A DNA stretch of 64,000 bases, from positions 15,908,058 to 15,972,057 of the forward strand of contig CM049310.1 in assembly GCA_026874595.1 (NCBI GenBank), read 5' to 3'. The DNA comes from Sipunculus nudus (taxonomy: Eukaryota > Annelida > Sipuncula > Golfingiida > Sipunculidae). This document shows positions 43,254-54,200 of the stretch, piece after piece. Made by a program: the position numbers and the translations under genes. The notes beneath the pieces are model-generated. The model was not told where the DNA came from. It saw only the letters and a program-made list of their open reading frames with translations, and ran no database searches. Every line of letters begins with the position of its first letter. Positions within the stretch are counted from its first letter, which is position 1.

Positions 43254-43259
43254 AATAAA
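43254..43259 (+). terminator. TSEN34 polyadenylation signal
   Basis: AATAAA lies 30 nt after the TSEN34 stop codon, which predicts a very short 3' UTR. It is the first canonical hexamer downstream of the stop. Confidence 0.6.
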
Positions 43260-43429
43260 CATCTTTACAAATCAAAAATGTTCTGAGTAGCTTTTAAATA
43301 CATAAAAAAAAAATCAGTTAGAATTACTGTTTTTGCAGTTGCAAAAAGAGACCCATCCACAAATTTGAAGAAAAAAAATTGCATTCTCTTAAAAGATGTC
43401 ATAAATCCTAGATTTACTCAGATTTGACC

Positions 43430-44150
43430 TAAAAGATCAAGGTCACCAATAACTGCCCCAAGTATGAAACAACTTTGAAGGACAAATCTTCCAAGTTATT
43501 GCATCACAAGAATACTAAAGATGAAGCATAATTTGGCCAAATTGAGCTGGGATATTCAGGCTGAGGTCACAATCCTTTAAATTCCTTTGAGTTTCAGAGA
43601 ACTCTGTTGAAACATTTTCTATCGAATTTGAGGACAAAATTTTAATTTATGAGGAACACAAAAATTTTAGTTTCGCTGATTTGACTTTTTGGACTATGTC
43701 AAAAAGCAATATGGAAATTTGTGTCAAATTTTAAGGCCACCAGAACACATCCCAGAACATGGCAGAACACATGTGTTCAATTTGAGGACAAAATATGCAT
43801 TACTTCAGACATTATAGGGTTCACAAAATTGTACATTTCAACTGAATTAACCTTGGAGATCAACATCATAAATCGAAGCCATCTGAGAACTTAGTAAACA
43901 ACTTGTGATGGTCAAAATTGAGGTCAAAATATGCATTACTTCAAAGTTCAAAGGTTATGGGTTCACCAAAATTTTACATTTTGGCCAAATGGACGTTGAA
44001 GATAAAGGTCAAGGTCACCAGGTCAGATATACTGATAGAGTATTTATCAGGACTGATTTGACCTCGTAGAACAAATATGGAAATTTGTATCAAATTTTAA
44101 GGTAAAACCTTCAGTAATTCCAAAATTGTTGGTGTCTCAATGTTCAAACA
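43430..44150. repeat. Diverged tandem repeat downstream of TSEN34
   Basis: Recurrent phrases include gatcaaggtcacc and gtcaaggtcacca, aatatggaaatttgt followed by tcaaattttaagg (twice), aaaatatgcattacttca (twice) and ttgaggacaaaat (twice). Copies are spaced by roughly 130-330 bp with many substitutions, so the array is old. It lies in the intergenic space between two convergent genes. Confidence 0.6.
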
Positions 44151-45356
44151 TGTTCAATTTTACTTTAATATAGTTTTAAGTATATGTTGGCTAATTTTTT
44201 TAAGGAGACACAGATTTAGTGACTGTCAAATAACAGAAACAAGAATCCTGGTGTAAAGAAAATATTAGTTTATTTGTGAATAAATGTATATGCATAAGGC
44301 TGATAAAAACAGTACATCTCCATTTACTCATCACATGCATCATGACATTCATACTGTGTGTGATCTTTGACCACTGTGGGCAGTGATATAGATGTATGTC
44401 CAATAAGACAGTCCATCATTCATTTCATCTTCACCATAATGGATGATATACATATCTGCATTAAAAATTTCCACCTTCTTTCCAGTCTGATAACCCGTTG
44501 TTTATCTAAAATAATTCTGAGTAGTGAAGGGATAAATTCATACTTGAAAATAGAACTAAAAGCGTAACAGACTCTGCCTTCTCCTGTTTCTCCACAATGA
44601 GGCTAAAACATGTAGTTGTGCATGAAGTTGAAAACAGTGTGGTGCTGGGAGTGGCAAGTATGGAATGTCTTACATTGTCATAGATATGCTTTTTGTCTTC
44701 ACTCTTCAGTATGACTAGTATATCTTATAAAATAATGTGTGTAATTTGGCAGTGGTATATAGTGGTAGTGTATATGTTATGCAACAGTATAACGTAAAAC
44801 CAGTCTTCAGCATGCAGTCAGTTTAAATTGATATGTCCTGGATGTAAGGTCTTTATAATACACTGTACATTTTTATGCATCTTCTGGGAAGGGCATGCAT
44901 TGACTGCACTCCCTAATTATATAAATTTATCTACTGGCCTTATCTGTGCATAACAGTGCAGTATGTGTTATCTTGTGCTGAAGGTGTGCTAAACACCCTA
45001 AAGACTCATCACTCCCTAGAGGAGTATCCTACATTCAATAAAAAGCACCATAGTATATATGAACACATTAAAGATTGCAGCATCACAGAGATCAATACCC
45101 AATGATCACAGCACCAGTGTGCTGTTCAGAACCTTGAAAGGTTAGCAGTTCAGCTCCAAACAACCATGAAAGGTTCAGGTCCTCAAACCCAGTCACCCAA
45201 GTCCTGGCGCAGAACACACAGGGTGTCTGTGGCAGTTTGTTGCTATGCAGACTTGAGCATGGACTGAAATACTGCATCGGCAGCAGTCACCTGTATCAAA
45301 CAGACCCTGTATCTGTTAGTATAACCACCTGGCACCAGGTGGCAGTGTTGTACCAG
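44151..45356. other. Noncoding DNA between TSEN34 and FBXO5/43 3' ends
   Basis: No recognisable gene. It must hold the FBXO5/43 3' UTR (minus strand). An AATAAA is readable on the minus strand near 44269, which would give a 3' UTR of about 1.1 kb; this is a guess. Confidence 0.5.
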
Positions 45357-48300
45357 CTATAGCCTCTTCAAGTTGCGTTTGCTCTTCTTACTTCCCACTG
45401 TTGATGGCAGTCGTTTTTTAACATAACAAGCTTGTGATTGATGGAAAGGGCTGTTACATTTGATACAGAAGTCCAGAGCACATTTTGCATTTTGACAGTG
45501 TCCCCTCTGCTCAACTGGATGAACCATAGATGGACCAGCACACTTTGGGCACTTGAGCAGGAATTCATCATTTTTCAACTTCTTAGCGACCTGTAAAGAA
45601 ACATTAGAGCAGTGAAGCATATTGTAAAGCTGTATTTTCTATCTTCATGAGTAACATGTGCTGGAGAAAAAAACCCTGATATTTCATCATCAGATAATGA
45701 TCTCATTCACATCAATTAAAATGAGAGTAGCTGGTCACATAACACAGCCAAGCTTGACAAGCAAACACAGAATGCAATACAATCTGTTGTAAGAACAATG
45801 TCAGCAATCAGTGACTGATGCTATAGATCCAATGTTGTAAGCAGAAGTTCATTTTAAATTCCTTTAATTCATTACATGATCAGTGAAACAGCACACTGCT
45901 TAGGCATGATGCAGTTCCATAGCAGAAATCACTAAATATTGCACAGGTCGTGATTTTTTCATTGTATATACAGAATTTTTTTCATGATTAATTTTATATG
46001 TACCAATTAATCTGTAGACATCATACTTCACAGTACATGATACAAAAGGGACTTACATCAATTGAATTACAAACGTGTGAATAAGCTATAGGTCATAACC
46101 TTGATGTAATAAAAAGGCAAACATACCTTGTTAAATTGTTCCTGGAGGTTCACACTGCTGTTAGGGCTGGGTTTTTTCTTGCTGACACTGTATTGTACCG
46201 TACTAAGGGGCTGTTTACTTCCTGTTGTCATGATTCTGTCATGTCCTGCATATTTCTTGTGAGGAGTGATCGACAATGAACGCTTCTTCTTGTTTTCCTG
46301 GGGGAAAAATAGATACAAGTTTACTCTCAAGTTTAAAGCCAGTTATACTTATTCTTTAGACATTTTCAGGTTCATCAGTTTTATATTGATTATAGAATTT
46401 TGAACTTTTTAATTTAATAAATTGAAAGACTGATGTAAGTTAATATGAATATTGCATTTTTATTTCTGTATCATTTCAATCGGTTCCTTCTGCTACATGA
46501 CACAAGATATAATTCAATATTATAAATTTAATTTATCAAATTCCCACCCAAATGCTTTGTAAGCTTCACAGTACATTTTTCTATTAAACAGAGGTGACAA
46601 TTGTACCTACCTTTCCTTTGTTTTTTCCCCAATGTTTTTCTTGGAATATCCTTTTTCGTCTGTTAGCAGAAACATCACCCTCAACAAGACTCTGCCAGCC
46701 ACGACTCACTTGGCACATCCTGCAGAAAGGAAAAACATTTTCTTTTGGAAATTTTATTTAAATGGTACAGTAAAGATGGTTTCAAAAATATGCAATATTG
46801 GAAATATCTGCAAGTCCTGAATCAATAGTAAATAAAATGGAAAAGTTTTTGTGGAAGAGCAGTGATGGCCAAGGTACTGAAATGTAAATTCTAAAATCAA
46901 GTCTCATTTTATTTTTCAAATTTTTTAAATCAAAAAGTGCATTTTCTTAACGGGGGAGGGGGGTTGGGGGAATTCTTTAAAAGAATACAGGATTCATACA
47001 GAATTATTTTTCAATTAAGTAAAGATGTAAAATTGTTTTGTGATCTTATTATGCAGTTTACAGCTAATAGCAGATGAACAGTAGGCACTGAAATTGATAT
47101 TAGTGGACAGGGATAGACAATTATTCACAAGTACACAATTTCAGAGTTTGCGAAAACTTGCAGTTGGCAGCAGGACAGTAGGTCCTGCTGCAGAGGGCTT
47201 ATAGCCGGTCCTGCTAGATTTCTGCAGGACCTGCCACGAAGTATATTATTGGATATTTTAATGCCCAATTATATTTTTCTATGATTAAAAATTATCATTA
47301 ATAACTTGTGTCAAGAGAATAATTCATATAATACTGAGAAGTATATATACAAATTAACATCTCTAATATATTCAAAGGGGAAATGTTGTATGGAAATTTA
47401 AAAAAAATTGAAATTTTATATGGTGAAAATGCCTGGGTATTTAATTTATAATGGACAGTCAGCGAGTGTCAATACAAAAAATAAGGCTTGTATCAGTTAA
47501 ATCTTTTATTGCATTTCCGATCGGTTTAAACTTAAAATGTTGTTTTGTAACCATGGCGTTTTGTACAATCAAATTCGCCCCCTGATGTCCTGATCGCAAC
47601 GCACGCAGCACACGTTGATTTAGGAACGACCTCTGGCGGGACAGTGGGGCACTATATTCTAAGACACCGCGCACGTCGTGTGAAATTTCTTATGCAGATA
47701 GTTCCCATCTGAGGGTCCGTACATAATTTTTTTGACACACAAGTATACAAAACTGGCGAGTTATGGTTTATTATCTCATTTCAATTTAAAAATAATTTAG
47801 GCTCCTGGCCCCGTTGACAAGAAGTCGCGAAAACGTCTGGGGCGAAACGGCACGTTTGACGCTGCGAATTGGCATCTTGCGAAATGTCTGAGAACCAAAT
47901 TATCCAATAATAGCGTCTGTTGTTTAGACTGACGGACTGAATGGCTCATAAGTAACTCTTATGGCAATTTTGATTGGCTGCGATTTTATCTTTTAAAGAA
48001 ATTAAATGCACAGGCGAATCACGGCCATCTGTATTCTGCCTTCGCTTTGCCATCAAATTTATGACAACAAATGCACATGGAGCAGTTTACGCAGTGACAG
48101 TAAAGCAAATTAAGGAAAGTTAGTCTCCAATTCGAATAATATGTAATGCTGGGAAACAGACAGACACCAGGTCCGGCTGGATTAGAGATTTTATCGGACC
48201 CGCACGTTTTCAGCCGGTCAGGTCCGCAGGACCGACGGATTTCGCATACTCTGCAATTTACAATTTCGAATTATACAAGCAGTTTCCCAACTGAGTGTTA

Positions 48301-50194
48301 TTACAGTGATTCAGGTATTTAATTCAATGCAGATGCTCTGAAAACCAGTGACAGAGGATACAGCTACTGCAGTTTATTTTTCATTAAATACTGAACATCT
48401 TGGCTCATGTACAGCCAGCCATAATTAAATGTCAGTTTTACCTGCATAGATCTTCATCTTCTACATAGGACAAGATTGTTGTCACACAAGGAAGATCCAT
48501 CTGGCTAACTTCAAGAAGAATGTCACAGTGATCTAAACCCATTTTACGACCAATGAGTTTACTTGCATTTGGTGGTGAGAACTTTCGCAGTACATTGCTA
48601 ATCTGTGAATCAATATCCGCAAGGTCTGTGATATCTGCACTAGGTGTTGTTTTTGGTTGAGATGTTACCTCAGAGACTTTATGTGAAATATCTTTTGTGG
48701 CAGGAGAACTTTCCCTACTAGATATTATGCTTGGACACCATGAGTTAGACGAAGATCTCATAGAATCGCCCAGTCCAGAATCTGTTTCTGCAACTTCAGC
48801 CTCAAACTCTGCATGAAGTTGCAGCTTTGGGAAAGGCATATCAACATCATCATCGTCATAATGTTCTTGTTGGTGATTCTGTGGCGTTCGTCTGACAGTC
48901 CGTGGCAGCCGTTGCCTCTGACAAACAGTACCTGTTATGGAGCAGGAGTTTGCAAATGCGTGCATCATTGATGATTCGCTGAAGCCACTATCATGTGCAG
49001 GTGTTTCCAGAACAGATTTCCTTGATGCAGAACCAAAACCAAAAGGAGTACTTGTACTGTTACTCCGAGTGCACAGTCTACGATTAAAATCTCCATCCAC
49101 AAGGTTTAAGAGAGCACTGTCACTTTGACATGCATGTAATCCATGGTCCATAAATATATGATCATCCTGATCCCAGCTCAAATGCATTGCCATCTCCTCG
49201 GTTGGCTTTGCAGAAATTCTGCTGGCAAGATCCATGGCCGAACTGAAAAAAAATACACACAATTTTAATGAATCCAAAATCTTTCAATCTGTGATGAAAT
49301 AATTCTTTGGACAACTTTTGCCACTGGCTTATAGAATAAATTTAATATTAAATGAAAATTTTCTTGGTTTAATTCAAATCAGTCCTAGACTGAACAAGTT
49401 GGCTGCTGTACATATATACTTTAAAAAAAATTAAGAGAAAGCTACAGTTGCAAAAAATCAGTTCATGGTGTGTACTGTGTACTACAGTTAACCACAACTC
49501 AAACTTTTGAAGCACCACAAATTTAAAATGAAATAAATTTGTCCATACAATATATATGATTTCAATTTTCAATATAAAGATCGAAAATAGAAAACATATA
49601 TATTGTATGGACACATGATGAGACTGGACTGTGAATTTTTTTATTTTTAAAAGTTTTGATTAAAAATAAATTATACAGAAATTCTTTTTTTTCTTAAAAT
49701 AATATATATATTTTTTAAATAATTTGAATGGAATTTAAAAAAAAAATTAAAAACACTTAATAACTGAAAACAATATTTAAACGACTTGAAGCTACTGCCC
49801 GATCAGATGAAAAAAAGTGTAAAATGTATATAAATATCATGGCGACCATTTGCTTCCACATATCCCATATTCATACCATGCCAGGTAGCTTCACAGAAGC
49901 CACTCATCGGCTCATTGCATGCCGTCATGTCAGATGTTGCGACATGCAGATTTCGTTGATAGTTTCTTAGTTTTTTTATTTTCTTCAAATATGGTTCGAT
50001 CTCTTATATCAGCTTACAATAGTTATTTAATATAACAACTGATCATTACATGAGTTATTCTGTCTTGCAAAACCTTTCCAAAATCAGAGATGTTGATTGA
50101 AAGTTTACACATACCTCATTTCACTGGCCTCCCTTGTCACCCGTGTGAGCTCCGGCTGGGCGGGGGCGGCAGCGATCTCGCTCGTCAAATACAT
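45357..50194 (-). CDS. FBXO5/FBXO43: Emi-type APC/C inhibitor (F-box only protein 5/43 family), complete
   Basis: Inhibitor of the anaphase-promoting complex, controlling mitotic or meiotic exit. Exons in transcript order: 50194-50115, 49242-48442, 46719-46611, 46297-46127, 45590-45357; 1395 nt, 464 aa. An in-frame TGA sits directly before the chosen ATG. The N-terminal half is low complexity and serine-rich with DSGFSES at 111-117, a beta-TrCP-type phosphodegron, and a second DSG (TDSGLGDS) further on. A diverged F-box follows (LIGRKMGLDHCDIL at 256-269 through MCQVSRGWQSL). Exon 5 encodes the zinc-binding region with Cys401, 404, 419, 424, 429, 432, His437 and Cys442, then the RL tail KSKRNLKRL ending in Arg-Leu. 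Length is nearer vertebrate Emi1 (about 447 aa) than Emi2, but the neighbour POLR2K points to FBXO43. Probably the single ancestral gene (inference). Intron 2 contains a hAT-like element. Confidence 0.93.
47142..48253. mobile_element. hAT-like non-autonomous element in FBXO5/43 intron 2
   Basis: 1.1-kb segment bounded by inverted termini CAGAGTTTGCGAAA (left) and CAGAGTATGCGAAA (right, inverse), 13 of 14 identical, and flanked on both sides by CAATTT flush with the ends. Both subterminal regions hold GGTCCTGC/GCAGGACC words that can fold. CAG..CTG termini suggest the hAT superfamily, though a 6-bp duplication is short for hAT (usually 8). The interior is richer in CpG than its surroundings; no transposase frame recognised. 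Confidence 0.7.
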
Positions 50195-51243
50195 TCAAAT
50201 TTCAGGTTGTAGATCGTATATCTAATAAAACAGATCACGAAAAGTGTTAGAATAAATCAGGCTCCTCTCTTTCCCAGCTGATACTTTTCTCGGAATGACT
50301 TGCTACAATCGGCACAGAAATAAAATCGTGTCCATTCACAACTTGGATTGTTCGTACAGTGCGCCAACTTTGAATTTGGCACCTCACACTGGTCTCAACC
50401 AATCGCTGACCAGTACCGTCTCGCGAGAACCTGCGAATGTTTACGTCCTACGTCACTTCCGCATTTATAAGCGTGTTTGCAATCTGTGCGCTGCGTGAGC
50501 AGTTTTCATTATAACTTGAGGGAATTTCACTACTGTTTGGCAGTGTAGTGTGTCAGACAAGGTGATCTTGTGTTCTTAACTTGATTAGCTATCTCTCAAA
50601 TGGGTCAGTACGCAACAGTAAGGCTGGGTAATGCTTATCAGAGGTCTACTCAAGTTGCGCCACGCGGTTGTTTTTCACACTCTGGGAGTCCCAGGCCGCA
50701 GTGTGTACGGGGGGAGGCATTGGTGCCGGCTTGACACCAAGCTAGGGGCCTTATCAGCGCACTGGACCGTAAAGCCACTGTTTTAATAGTATTCATAATT
50801 CCTAGTGATTACTGACTGAGCGTTAGCTCGGTAAGAATCACACCATGCCTTCACAGTTCTTATAGTCTTATTTCTTTTGTCTTGATTAATTTGACAATAA
50901 CTACATACTTTGTCATTGAACCCTTGAATGGATACTGTACGTCAATTAACTTAGTTCCAAGTTCCTTTATTCTGATTCAGACTGATCGAAATTTAATTTT
51001 TTTATGTTCTAATCAGGTTAGTTAAATTTAAACACTACTGTTTGAAGCAACCCAATTTATATAACTGTCATTGTTATTATTAACATGTGCAACTGATCAC
51101 TTGATTATAATATGAAGGATTCTGCTTTAATTATTTTCAATAATAATAATCTTACATCTCACAACTGAGAGAGGAGTGATGTTCAAAGCAATTTTGTTCT
51201 TCCAGCTCTGTTTATTTTTACTCTGATTCATAATTAATTGTAG
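50195..51243. promoter_or_regulatory. Divergent promoter region between FBXO5/43 and POLR2K
   Basis: About 1 kb separates the two start codons. The segment nearest FBXO5/43 is locally GC- and CpG-rich. Visible motifs: GCGCCAA at 50361-50367 (reverse TTGGCGC, E2F/CDE-like) followed 1 nt later by TTTGAA at 50369-50374 (CHR-like), CCAAT at 50399-50403, and TCTCGCGAGA at 50419-50428. The POLR2K coding exon starts directly after a splice acceptor (ttgtag at 51238-51243), so POLR2K must have an upstream noncoding exon, perhaps around 50480-50600, with candidate donors such as gacaag/gtgatc near 50560. That exon cannot be fixed from sequence. Confidence 0.65.
50419..50428. promoter_or_regulatory. 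TCTCGCGAGA palindrome (BANP-type element)
   Basis: Perfect 10-bp palindrome in the intergenic region of the divergent pair. In vertebrates this exact motif is bound by BANP and is common in CpG-rich bidirectional promoters of essential genes. Binding in this animal is inference. Confidence 0.65.
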
Positions 51244-54200
51244 ATGGATACTCCAGGAAGAGAACAGCCTGCTCAACCAAGGACACAGACAATGGTGTAT
51301 ATATGTGGAGGTATAAGTTATAATTGTATCCACTGTAATATATTTCAGGGCTTGACATTAACAGGTATTAACAGGCATACCTGGGGCAAGTAAAAATTAT
51401 GGTAGGGGAATCAAAATTAACCAATGTGAAAGTCAGTCCAACATTTTACGGTAACTTTACCTAAGAACATAATGATAAATTTTCAGTCAGTGTGCCGTTC
51501 TCTTTTTCTGAGAAATGAAGTCATATGGATAAGGCACCTATGTTGTAAGTTACCTGCACCAAGGAGTAATAAAATTAACAAACTTTCAGTATCAGTGATT
51601 ACATCATCATCTAAAATTATATCTGACTGAAAAAAAAAATGGATATAAAGAATAAAGGAAAAAAAATACTTCATGCTTAAATTTTAAATAGAAATAGATT
51701 GATAGTGATTCATACAGAAAAATTGGATCAATCTAGAAGTACTAAACCTTTTCAGAGAAGGAACGAATGTTTTAGCATCAATTTAAGGTCTGATTCAAGC
51801 TTTTCTTGTGTGCATTAGTTAACATGATGGGCACATAACTACATTTTGTGGTAATATTATGACAGGATTCTTCCATAAAATGTCTAAATATAAATTAGTA
51901 ATTGTTGTAAAATGCACATGTTAATACTGACATGCTTATAACCATGTATTTAACATGACAGAATGCCACCATGAAAATGAAATCAAGGCCAGGGACCCTA
52001 TACGTTGCAGAGAATGTGGTTACCGCATCATGTACAAGAAGAGAACAAAGAGGAGTATCCTTTCACATCCAGCTTTGTTTTATAACATGGTCTCCAGGTG
52101 TATTCTTGTTATCACCAGGTGTATATTTGAAATTATATGATATCATATAGATGTGCAAGGCCAAAAAAATTAAAGGTATGGTTCTCAGAGAATACACATT
52201 CTATAGCAGCAGAACTGGCTGGCATACAGAGAAGATTGATGCATATGACACTAGCACTGAGGTGTCACTGTGGCTTCACCTGTACAAGTGGTATCCTATA
52301 CATGTACTACCAATCAGTTGACACTTGACAGCCAGTAACCATCTTGTGTCAGCCAGTTAGCCAGTTTTTGCACACACCCAAAAAGTAATCCATCCACTTT
52401 CAATCTTTCATTGATACAAAGTAAATTATACAAATGATAGATTCAGATAGAAATATAATTTAAATAATGTGAGTTACAAAGTACTGTAGGTTTATACTCC
52501 ATCTTGCAGACTCCTGATTTTTAGCTCAGCTGACTATAAGTCATCTGAGCTATAGTCGTGGTCCATTGTCCGTCGTCCGTCCGTCTGTCCGTAGATGTGG
52601 CACGTTTTGAAACCATAAGACCTAGGAATACAAAATTCAGCATAATGTTAGATGTCCCCAAAATCTCCTACCAAGCCGAAAACTGGGTCTTTGCGACTTC
52701 ATTCCTTTGAGAAATTAAGGAAAAACCTCAATTTTTTATTAAAAACCTATTTTCACACTTTAGGACTGCCTAATATCAAAACCACTCATCTGTTTTTCCT
52801 CATATTTCATATAAATAATCCTCTATATAATTCCTATGTACATGCCAGAAATTAGGTCTGTATTATTTAATTTAAAAAAGTTATGGGCCAAAACATAATG
52901 CATTTTGTAAAAAATCAGGAAAGAAATTTTATCACTTAACACAAAACTAGTTAAAGCTAAGCACTTTTTTTCCAGTAATATTACTTTAATTAATTAAAAT
53001 TAAATTGTATACCCAAAATTAGATCAAAATCTTTTAAATTTTTAAAAATATTAGCAAAAATAAAAAATTGGTACCTTAAATTTTGCCCAACTTTGACCAT
53101 GGCACGTTTTTTTGCTGTAACTGCTGTGGATTTAATTTTCACAGCATGTTTTTGTTAGCATTTCAACTGTTAACACCAAAAATTTGAAACCAGTTGATCA
53201 AAAACTGTAGATTTTATTCAAGTTTTCAAGCACCATGTCACATATCGCTAGTGTTATGCAGTTTGCTAGAGCTCAGCTCCCGAGCTTCAGCTCTAAGTTC
53301 CTTAAATTTGGCATACAGTTAGATTTCTCCAAAATCCCCTACCATGCCAAGAATTTGGTCAATAGGACTTAATTCCTTCGAGATATCAATGAAAAACTTC
53401 ATTTTTCCATTAAAAACCCAATGTTACACTTTAAGACTGCCTAATATCAAAACCACTGATCTGACTTTGATCATATATAATATACATATTTTTCTATGCA
53501 TTCACTATGCACATGCCAGAAATGATGTCAGTATTGTGTATTTTTTTTAAGTTATGGGCCCAAACATAATGCACTTTGTAAAAAATCAAGAAATATATTT
53601 ACTCCCTTAACAAGGGCATTGCTGAAGCTAGAAATTTTTTTTGTCAGGAATGTAACATTATTTAATAAAATTCAATTGAATACCCAAAATTAGTTCTGAA
53701 TTTTTCAAATTTTATAAGTTATTAGTATAAATATAAAATTAGTACCTTAAATTTTGCCCAACTGTGACCATGGCACGTTTGTTTCCCGTGAGCATTGTTG
53801 ATATAATTTTCATATCATGCACACATAAGGATTTCAGCTTTTTAGTTTAAAAACCTGAAAAAAATTGCCAAATATTGTAGCTTTTATTAATGTTTTTTAT
53901 AAGACCCTGTCAGACTTTGGCTCTCTCCAGCCCCTCTTGAGTCACCTGTATGTTGACCTTGTTGACCTTTCATCAAATTATGCACCCTTGAGGGGAGAAT
54001 CCAGGCAGCTTATGGCCAGCCACAGTTGATCCAGGTGTTCAACCCAACTCATCTAGTAGTTTTAACCAACAACATAACAATAAACAATAAATTAATAAAT
54101 TTTTATTGGTTTTTAATAACAAATTAAAGAAAAATAGAAAAGGAATTTGTTAGTTTATAATAACAGGAAATTAACTTGCAGTTACTGATGATATAAGAAT

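Noticed and set aside
48937-49128. Plus-strand frame of 63 aa
   Set aside because: It is the shadow of FBXO5/43 exon 2 on the opposite strand.
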